A stretch of DNA of 32,160 bases, from contig NZ_CAUM01000059.1 of assembly GCF_000350085.1 (NCBI RefSeq), forward strand, positions 1 through 32,160. The letters are read 5' to 3'. A program made the translations under genes and the position numbers. Source of the stretch: Mesorhizobium metallidurans STM 2683. Lineage in GTDB: Bacteria; Pseudomonadota; Alphaproteobacteria; Rhizobiales; Rhizobiaceae. The first letter of the stretch is position 1; each line of letters starts with the position of its first letter. The notes beneath the pieces are model-generated. The model made no database searches. It saw only the letters and a program-made list of their open reading frames with translations, and had not been told where the DNA came from. Of the stretch, positions 24,289-32,160 are shown piece after piece.

Positions 24289-25266
24289 ATGAGGCCACAA
24301 CAGCAGAACAGGCGCATGCGCGGTCGCAACAACAATGGCGGCGGTGGCAACAACAACAATAACAACAACCGCAAGGGCCCAAATCCCCTGACGCGCAACT
24401 ACGAGAGCAACGGCCCGGACGTGAAGATCCGCGGATCGGCTCAGCAGATCGCCGAAAAATACGCAACCCTCGCCCGTGACGCGCAAAGCTCCGGTGACCG
24501 GGTGATGGCGGAAAACTACCTCCAGCACGCCGAGCATTACAATCGCATCATTGCGGCCGCCCAGGCGCAGATGCCGATCCAGAACGCGCAGCAGAACCGC
24601 GATGAGTTCGATGATGACGGCGACGAAGATCGCGACGAGTTCGACAATGCCGGCAACAATGCCGGTGAGGCTTCGGTGCCAGCGGCCGGTCACGGCGCCG
24701 GCCCGCAGCCGGTCATCGAGGGCATGCCGGCCGAGTTGGCGTTCAACCAGGAAAACGGCCGCGATAATCGTGACAATGGGCGCGATAACGGGCGTGACAA
24801 TGGTGGGCGCGACAACAATGGCGGTCGCCATCGCGACCGTCGTCCCAATGGCGGCTACGGCCAGAACGGCCAGCGCGGCGAGTATGGTTCGCGTGGCGAG
24901 CCGCGCGGCGATCAGAGCCGGCGCAACGAGACACCGGCGCAGGTGGAAGCCGTTTCCCAGACCGAAACTGGTTTCATGCCCCAGGCCGAGCCTGTTTTTG
25001 CGGCCGAACCCGCGCCGCAGTTCGAGAATTTTTCGCCGGCTGCTCTCGCCGCACAGGCCGAGATGAACGAAGCAGCGGGCGAAAATGGCGCTGTGCGTCG
25101 GCCCAGGCGCCCGCGTCGTCCGCGTGCCGATGCCGATCGGGAGGCCGCCCAGGCGGCAGACCAGACAGATGGCGCTAGCGGCAATTTCGGTCCCGGCGAC
25201 GTGGACGTGGCCACGCCGGTTGAAGGCGGTGGCGAAACGGTCGCTGCCGACACCGACAACCGATAG
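24289..25266 (+). CDS. DUF4167 domain-containing protein, Asn/Gly/Arg-rich
   Basis: The 325-residue protein has an N-terminal Asn/Gly run (14-27), then the DUF4167 domain (about 33-100: NPLTRNYESNGPDVKIRG, AEKYATLARDAQSSGDRVMAENYLQHAEHYNRIIAA). A long low-complexity region follows, with repeats of RDNGRDN and RGG/RGE-like units (~160-215), then an Ala/Glu/Pro segment and a basic RRPRRPRRPR block near 275-286. The composition resembles RNA-binding, phase-separating proteins, but no function is known to me. It sits between prmC and clpB, an arrangement I recall from related alphaproteobacteria. GAGAG lies 6 nt before the ATG. A strong terminator follows 71 bp later. Confidence 0.9.
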   Translation: MRPQQQNRRMRGRNNNGGGGNNNNNNNRKGPNPLTRNYESNGPDVKIRGSAQQIAEKYATLARDAQSSGDRVMAENYLQHAEHYNRIIAAAQAQMPIQNAQQNRDEFDDDGDEDRDEFDNAGNNAGEASVPAAGHGAGPQPVIEGMPAELAFNQENGRDNRDNGRDNGRDNGGRDNNGGRHRDRRPNGGYGQNGQRGEYGSRGEPRGDQSRRNETPAQVEAVSQTETGFMPQAEPVFAAEPAPQFENFSPAALAAQAEMNEAAGENGAVRRPRRPRRPRADADREAAQAADQTDGASGNFGPGDVDVATPVEGGGETVAADTDNR

Positions 25267-25336
25267 AACGAGGCTTTTCGAACCAGGCTTTGGAGCCGGG
25301 TTAGAGCCTTTCCAAGTTAGCGCATCATTTACCCTG

Positions 25337-25369
25337 AACGGCGGAGAGAAATCTCCGCCGTTTTCGTTT
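25337..25369 (+). terminator. Rho-independent terminator between the DUF4167 gene and clpB
   Basis: A perfect 11-bp stem AACGGCGGAGA/TCTCCGCCGTT (25337-25347, 25352-25362) with a GAAA tetraloop is followed by TTCGTTT. It separates the DUF4167 transcript from the heat-shock promoter of clpB. Confidence 0.9.
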
Positions 25370-25412
25370 AGCGTGCCCGTGGAATATTATGCACCTGCCA
25401 CTATCGAGGTGT

Positions 25413-25443
25413 CTTGAGGGTCCATGGCTCGCGCCCCATATCT
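25413..25443 (+). promoter_or_regulatory. Predicted sigma-32 (RpoH) promoter of clpB
   Basis: CTTGAGG (25413-25419) is followed after 14 bp by CCCCATAT (25434-25441), a near-exact match to the heat-shock consensus CTTGAAA-N(11-16)-CCCCATNT. It lies about 92 bp before clpB, a classic RpoH target, and just after the preceding terminator. Confidence 0.85.
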
Positions 25444-25534
25444 CGCGTGAACAGGATCCGGCTCGAATGGGCGGGTCCGTCACCGCAATCTGATCCGGTG
25501 CCGCAAAGCGGGCCGGTGACGGAAGGAGACAGAT

Positions 25535-28141
<2,607 letters not shown>

Positions 28142-28169
28142 GTTCAGGCGGCCTTTTAGAAAAAGTGCC

Positions 28170-28283
28170 AGAGCGCCGCGCATTCGGAAGGACGCGCGGC
28201 GCTCTTGTTTTATGCAAGTCGTTATCGCAAAACCGCTGCGCACCCCGGTTCAAGCCCGAGGGCATGCTTTTGCGCGACATGCA
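28170..28283. repeat. Composite palindromic repeat after clpB
   Basis: First part: a 12-bp inverted repeat AGAGCGCCGCGC/GCGCGGCGCTCT (28170-28181, 28194-28205) followed by TGTTTT, possibly also the clpB terminator. Second part (28211-28283): a reverse-orientation relative of the repeat at 16655, sharing AAACCGCTGCGCAC and GCGACATGCA, but interrupted by about 22 extra bases. The ORF of the next gene extends into this repeat, so the longer start is unlikely. Confidence 0.7.
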
Positions 28284-28299
28284 TTGGAATGGAGGGCGG

Positions 28300-28677
28300 A
28301 TGACGCTGGACGATTACAACGGCTTCTGCGCTTCCTTGCCCGCAACGACCCATGTCGTCCAGTGGGGCGGCGCCCATGTCTGGAAGGTCGGCGCCAAGGT
28401 GTTTGCCATCGCCGGCTGGGACGAGGGCAAGCAGCCCGGCAAGCAGCCCTTCGTCACCTTCAAATGCTCCGACATCGCCTATGACATACTGAAGGAACAG
28501 CCCGGCCTCAGGCCCGCGCCCTATCTCGCCTCGCGCGGCATGAAATGGATCCAGCGCCAGACAAGCCAGAGCATGGATGACGACGCGCTGAAGGATTATC
28601 TGCGCGACAGCCATCGCCTTGTTGTGCTGAAGCTGACGAAACAGGCGCGCCGGGAATTGGGGCTCGTCACTAACTAA
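28300..28677 (+). CDS. MmcQ/YjbR family DNA-binding-fold protein
   Basis: The 125-residue protein belongs to the MmcQ/YjbR family (CyaY-like fold): MTLDDYNGFCASLPATTHVVQWGGAHVWKVGAKVFAIAGW, then FVTFKCSDIAYDILKEQPGLRPAPYLASRGMKWIQ, and a helical C-terminus. Members are proposed DNA-binding proteins, but their function is not established. I chose the ATG at 28300 (GGAGG 4 nt upstream) since it gives the family's usual ~120 residues; the frame is open from 28165, but that part is repeat sequence. It follows clpB but is separated by the composite repeat and is probably transcribed on its own. Confidence 0.87.
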   Translation: MTLDDYNGFCASLPATTHVVQWGGAHVWKVGAKVFAIAGWDEGKQPGKQPFVTFKCSDIAYDILKEQPGLRPAPYLASRGMKWIQRQTSQSMDDDALKDYLRDSHRLVVLKLTKQARRELGLVTN

Positions 28678-28783
28678 CTAGCGCATATTGCTCCAACCTG
28701 CCAGAAATCCGCCATCTTCATGCCCGGTTCATGTTGGAGCCTTATCGTGGCAACTGATTTGCTGGCGAAGGGGTTCGCCTTCC

Positions 28784-28887
28784 GCATCGGCCCGAAAATC
28801 GAATTCGATTTTCGGAAAGCGCGATGTGGAGATTTAAAGTGTTAGAGCGTCCTTTGCGCGTCCGAAAGGACGCGCGGCGCTCTAAAG
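28784..28887. repeat. Composite palindromic repeat before the L,D-transpeptidase gene
   Basis: A perfect 24-bp palindrome with arms CCGAAAATCGAA/TTCGATTTTCGG (28792-28815) is followed by a nested hairpin: outer arms TTAGAGCG/CGCTCTAA (28842-28849, 28878-28885) and inner arms GCGCGTCC/GGACGCGC (28856-28863, 28868-28875) with a GAAA loop. It shares GGACGCGCGGCGCTCT with the repeat at 28170. I recall near-identical elements in Mesorhizobium. Confidence 0.75.
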
Positions 28888-28932
28888 GGCAATGCCGGGC
28901 GGCGGCATTTGGGACCGGAGAGTTTGACCATC

Positions 28933-30396
28933 ATGTTTCGCGGGATATTCACCCTTTCGGCGCTTGCCGCTGGGATGCTGATGTCGAATGCGATGGCCTC
29001 GCCAATGGCGGATACCGCGCCGCGACCTGTCCGCGCGAGCGATTCCGGCGGCATTCTTGTGGCCCAGAACGGCGCTGTCGACGTCTATTACGACGCCAGG
29101 GGAAACCGCGTCCTCGTCGATGCGGAGACCGGCAAGGTCATTGCCATCCAGCCGCCGCAGACCAGGTTTGACCGCCGTGCGCTGCGCCGCGAGCGCTGGC
29201 GCAATCTCGGGCCGGTCGAGGACGACGACTATTATCTCGACGACCCGCAAGACACGGCGCGCGTCCGCCGCAGGCAGCTGGACGAGCAGGGCCGCATCAT
29301 CGAGCCGCCGGCCGACGGATACGATCCCTATGGCGACAATTCGGTGGAGGCTTTTCCGGAAGCACCGCGGGACGGCGGCTATGGCAACACCTACCCGGAA
29401 GCGCCGCAGCCGGCAAAGCCGCGTACCATCACGCGCCAGCCGCTCAACGAAGCTTCGATCGAACCAGTCGAGCCGACCGCGCCGGCCGAGCAGGCGGCGT
29501 TGCCGCCAAAGACCGGCGGCAAGGCAACGGTCGATCCGTCGCTCTCGCTCGGCGTGCGCCAGGATATCGCCGGGCTGCAGGTGCTGCTCGACCGTGCCGG
29601 CGCTTCGCCCGGCGTCATCGACGGGCGCTTCGGCTCGAATGTCGACAAGGCGCTCGCCGCCTACAACGAAATCACCGGCAGCAATCTGAGATCCACCGAT
29701 GCGGTCGGCATCCAGGCAGCCCTTGCGCAATCGGGCGGCGACGCCTTCGCCTCCTACACGATCACACCAGAGGATGCGGCCGGCCCCTATGTCGCGTCGA
29801 TACCGGAAGACTACAGCCAGAAAGCGCAGCTCGACCGCATGGGCTACACATCCGTCACCGAGGCGATCGCCGAGCGGTTCCACATGGACGAGAACTATCT
29901 GAAGGCGCTCAATCGCGACGCCAATTTCAACCGTCCCGGCACGATCATCAAGGTCGCCAATTTCGGCAAGCTGGTGGCAAAGCCGGTGGCACGCATCATC
30001 GCCGACAAGGGCAAGAAAGAGGTCTTCGCCTATGATGCGTCGGGCAAGCTGATTGCTGCCTATCCGGCCACCATCGGTTCGTCGGACACGCCATCGCCCT
30101 CCGGCACGCACACGGTGTCGCGGGTCGCGCTCGATCCCAACTACACCTACAACCCGAACATCAATTTCAAGCAGGGCGAAAATAACAAGGTCCTGACCAT
30201 TCCGCCGGGTCCGAACGGGCCGGTCGGTTCTGTCTGGATCGCGCTGGACAAGCCGACCTACGGCATCCACGGCACGCCCGATCCCTCCAAGATCGGCAAG
30301 ACCGAAAGCCATGGCTGCGTGCGGCTGACCAATTGGGACGCGCGCGAACTTGCCAGGATCGTGTCGCCGGGTGTGACGGTGGAGTTCGTCGACTGA
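28933..30396 (+). CDS. Exported L,D-transpeptidase (YkuD domain) with peptidoglycan-binding domain
   Basis: The 487-residue protein has a signal peptide (MFRGIFTLSALAAGMLMSNAMA). A long disordered Asp/Pro/Arg-rich linker (~50-215) follows, then a PG-binding-like module (~218-260, VRQDIAGLQVLLDRAG...GRFGSNVDKALAAYNE), a LysM-like segment (~315-350), and the YkuD catalytic domain (~360-487). The active-site motif runs from H446 to SHGCVR with H460 and the nucleophile C462. It forms 3-3 peptide cross-links or attaches proteins to the wall in the periplasm. The ATG at 28933 starts the signal peptide; an upstream in-frame start at 28909 would place charged residues before it. Rhizobia have many such paralogues, so no symbol is given. 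Confidence 0.92.
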   Translation: MFRGIFTLSALAAGMLMSNAMASPMADTAPRPVRASDSGGILVAQNGAVDVYYDARGNRVLVDAETGKVIAIQPPQTRFDRRALRRERWRNLGPVEDDDYYLDDPQDTARVRRRQLDEQGRIIEPPADGYDPYGDNSVEAFPEAPRDGGYGNTYPEAPQPAKPRTITRQPLNEASIEPVEPTAPAEQAALPPKTGGKATVDPSLSLGVRQDIAGLQVLLDRAGASPGVIDGRFGSNVDKALAAYNEITGSNLRSTDAVGIQAALAQSGGDAFASYTITPEDAAGPYVASIPEDYSQKAQLDRMGYTSVTEAIAERFHMDENYLKALNRDANFNRPGTIIKVANFGKLVAKPVARIIADKGKKEVFAYDASGKLIAAYPATIGSSDTPSPSGTHTVSRVALDPNYTYNPNINFKQGENNKVLTIPPGPNGPVGSVWIALDKPTYGIHGTPDPSKIGKTESHGCVRLTNWDARELARIVSPGVTVEFVD

Positions 30397-30534
30397 ACGT
30401 TGTACTGCTCGGATCGACTGACGATCCTGCCGATCGGCCCGAGCTATCCTGCGTGCCCGGACCTCCGTCTGGTTTCAACAGCAGTAACCTGCTGGCCGGT
30501 TGCTGACGGCGCATCGGAGGTCTAAGCAGGCCCG

Positions 30535-32094
30535 ATGAAATCTCCAAGCGAAGCCGCCGCCGTTCCCCTGAGCGGCTCTCTTCCGGCCGATGCGTTCTGC
30601 CCGCAATCGCGGCGCAGGTTCGTGCTCATCGCGGCGATCCTGGCTTCCGCGCTCGGTTTCATCGACGGTTCGATCCTGGCCATCGCCACGCCGGCGATCC
30701 GCGTCGATCTCGGCGCCAGCCTCGCCGAGGCGCAGTGGATTTCCAACGCCTATGCATTGACGCTTTCGGCACTGATCCTTGTCGGGGGTGCGGCCGGCGA
30801 CCGGTTCGGCCTGCGGCGAGCCTTCGTCGTCGGCATCGCGCTGTTCATTATGGCCTCGCTTGCTTGCGCGCTGGCGCCGAATCCCGGGGTGCTCATCGCG
30901 TTTCGGGCCATCCAGGGCATCGGCGCCGCCATCATGGTGCCGGGCAGCCTGGCCATCATCGCCAAGGCCTATCCGAAGAAGGAACGCGGCAGGGCCATCG
31001 GCATCTGGGCGGCGGCCTCGGCGCTGACGACGGCGCTTGGTCCGGTGCTGGGCGGTTTTGTCCTGTCAGCCTTCGGCGACGGCATCTGGCGGGCGATCTT
31101 CGCGATCAACCTGCCGCTCGGGCTTCTCTCGATCTACCTTTTGCTGGCCAAGGTTCCGGCTGACGCACCGGCGAACAAGCGAAGCCTCGATCTCGGCGGC
31201 GCCGCGCTCGCCACATTGGCGTTCGGAGCGCTTGCCTACGGCTTGACCTCGATGAGCGCCGAAGGCGGCGGGCAAATATCGGGACCAAGTATCGTCATCG
31301 GCGCGGTGCTGCTCGTCGTTTTTGTTGTCTTCGAGCTCCGGCAGCGCGAGCCGATGATCGACCTCTCGCTGTTTCGCATCCGGGCTTTTGCCGGCGCCAA
31401 TGTCGCGACCTTCTTCCTCTACTTCGCGCTGTCGGCCAATCTGTTTTATCTGCCGATGCTGTTGATCGCCGGATGGGGACTGAGCACGGCTGAGGTCGGT
31501 TTCATCTTCCTGCCGCTGTCGGCCTCGATCGCACTTCTGTCGGGGCCAGTCGGTGAGTGGTCCGACCGGATCGGGCCGCGTTTTCCGATCGCCAGCGGCA
31601 GCCTGGTCGTCGCTTTCGCCTTTGCCGGGCTCGCTCTGCTTGCCCATGCCGGCATCCACAATTTCTGGACCGGGACGTTTCCGCTGATGGCGGTGATGGG
31701 GTTCGGCATGGCGCTGGTCGTGTCGCCGCCGTCGACCGCGATCATGACCGCCGTCGAGGACAAGGACACGGGCGCCGCCTCGGGCATCAACAATGCGGTT
31801 TCCCGCATTGGCGGGTTGATCGCGGTGGCGGCGATGGGCTCGCTCGCGGCCTGGGTCTATTCGACGATGCTGGACACCAGTGTCAGATCAGGCATTCCGG
31901 GTTTTGGCGAACCGGCATCGGCCGGCCTGACGCCCGAACTCGATGCAACCAGGCTTGCCGCCAGCGACGCGGCCTTCGCGGCCGTCTCGCTTGCAACCGC
32001 CCTGCTTTGCCTGCTTGCCGCGATCATTGCCTGGACGACGATTTCCGGGCAGGCACTGCCTTGGTCGCAGCGCACGGAGAACCCGCAGGCCTGA
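30535..32094 (+). CDS. DHA2-type MFS drug exporter
   Basis: The 519-residue protein has about 14 membrane segments, the layout of the DHA2 (EmrB/QacA) branch of the major facilitator superfamily. Helix 1 carries GFIDGSILAIATPAI, the DHA2 proton-coupling signature with an acidic residue, and the loop 2-3 motif A is GGAAGDRFGLRR at 84-95. GPVLGGF (motif C) marks antiporters. It probably expels toxic or drug-like compounds using the proton gradient; substrates are unknown. A GGAGG lies 16 nt before the ATG and AGCAGG nearer, so the start is reasonable but not decisive. There is no adjacent EmrA-type adaptor or regulator in the window. Confidence 0.92.
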   Translation: MKSPSEAAAVPLSGSLPADAFCPQSRRRFVLIAAILASALGFIDGSILAIATPAIRVDLGASLAEAQWISNAYALTLSALILVGGAAGDRFGLRRAFVVGIALFIMASLACALAPNPGVLIAFRAIQGIGAAIMVPGSLAIIAKAYPKKERGRAIGIWAAASALTTALGPVLGGFVLSAFGDGIWRAIFAINLPLGLLSIYLLLAKVPADAPANKRSLDLGGAALATLAFGALAYGLTSMSAEGGGQISGPSIVIGAVLLVVFVVFELRQREPMIDLSLFRIRAFAGANVATFFLYFALSANLFYLPMLLIAGWGLSTAEVGFIFLPLSASIALLSGPVGEWSDRIGPRFPIASGSLVVAFAFAGLALLAHAGIHNFWTGTFPLMAVMGFGMALVVSPPSTAIMTAVEDKDTGAASGINNAVSRIGGLIAVAAMGSLAAWVYSTMLDTSVRSGIPGFGEPASAGLTPELDATRLAASDAAFAAVSLATALLCLLAAIIAWTTISGQALPWSQRTENPQA

Positions 32095-32142
32095 TGCTCA
32101 GCACGGTCATTCGGGGAATTGATTCGCACCAGATCTTAGGGT

Positions 32143-32160
32143 CTAGCCCTCGATCTTGGC
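32143..32160 (-). other. Possible 3' end of a minus-strand gene running off the window
   Basis: Read on the minus strand, the last bases give the codons for AKIEG followed by TAG (32143-32145). This could be the end of a gene convergent with the MFS gene, but six codons are too few to name or confirm it. Confidence 0.2.

Noticed and set aside
24037..24831. A hydrophobic minus-strand ORF across the prmC-DUF4167 gap
   Set aside because: Its Val/Ile-rich stretches are the antisense reading of the Asn/Asp-rich DUF4167 repeats, and it lacks a credible start signal.
24760..24840. Repetitive DNA in the DUF4167 gene as a possible CRISPR-like array
   Set aside because: The repeats are short, in-frame and irregular (RDNGRDN codons), with no spacers.
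28165..28299. Longer N-terminus for the YjbR-family protein
   Set aside because: These codons lie in the palindromic repeat and have no similarity to the family; the ATG at 28300 gives the usual length.
30408..30444. GGATCG/CGATCC hairpin after the L,D-transpeptidase gene as a terminator
   Set aside because: The stem is only 6 bp and no T-tract follows in the plus direction.

Overview
The window looks like a chromosomal segment of an alphaproteobacterium of the order Rhizobiales, most likely Mesorhizobium or a close relative. The evidence is the high G+C content with strong third-position GC, the gene order (secA, argJ, ubiG, lysC-ptsP, prfA-prmC, a DUF4167 gene, clpB), the family-level resemblance of the proteins to rhizobial ones, and several palindromic intergenic repeats of a kind I recognise from memory in Mesorhizobium genomes. 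Nothing suggests a plasmid or an integrated phage.

Left edge (1-1480): the 3' end of an MmeI/YeeA-like DNA methyltransferase gene is followed closely by an Mrr-type restriction endonuclease gene, a probable accessory restriction-modification pair. A palindromic repeat separates it from secA. Positions 1478-5434: secA on the minus strand and a divergent exported parvulin-type peptidyl-prolyl isomerase on the plus strand, so two protein-export functions share one intergenic region. Positions 5437-7010: a minus-strand TetR regulator plus family 2 glycosyltransferase pair. Positions 7235-9710: argJ, a GNAT acetyltransferase and mutT, tightly packed. Positions 9815-10463: a small single-pass membrane protein and an orphan Flp-type pilin.

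Positions 10497-13824: a minus-strand SAM methyltransferase diverging from a compact operon of comF, a class I glutaredoxin (grxC), a nitrilase-fold amidase and a DUF1178 gene. Positions 13901-17235: an EamA transporter, then a winged-helix regulator divergent from a two-component flavin monooxygenase (LLM-class oxygenase plus flavin reductase), with a perfect 12-bp inverted repeat between them. Positions 17252-23961: ubiG (minus), then lysC, ptsP, prfA and prmC (plus), covering ubiquinone synthesis, aspartate-family amino acids, the nitrogen PTS and translation termination. Positions 24289-28141: a DUF4167 protein and clpB, the latter behind a near-consensus heat-shock (sigma-32/RpoH) promoter. 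Positions 28300-32094: a YjbR/MmcQ-fold protein, an L,D-transpeptidase and a DHA2-type MFS exporter.

Most of the window is ordinary core genome. The places most worth a second look are the truncated methyltransferase/Mrr pair, the palindrome-controlled flavin monooxygenase module of unknown substrate, the asparagine-rich DUF4167 protein, the orphan pilin with clustered TTAA half-sites, and the composite palindromic repeats. I did not find a clearly new multi-gene system, no CRISPR array, no transposase and no tRNA or rRNA gene.
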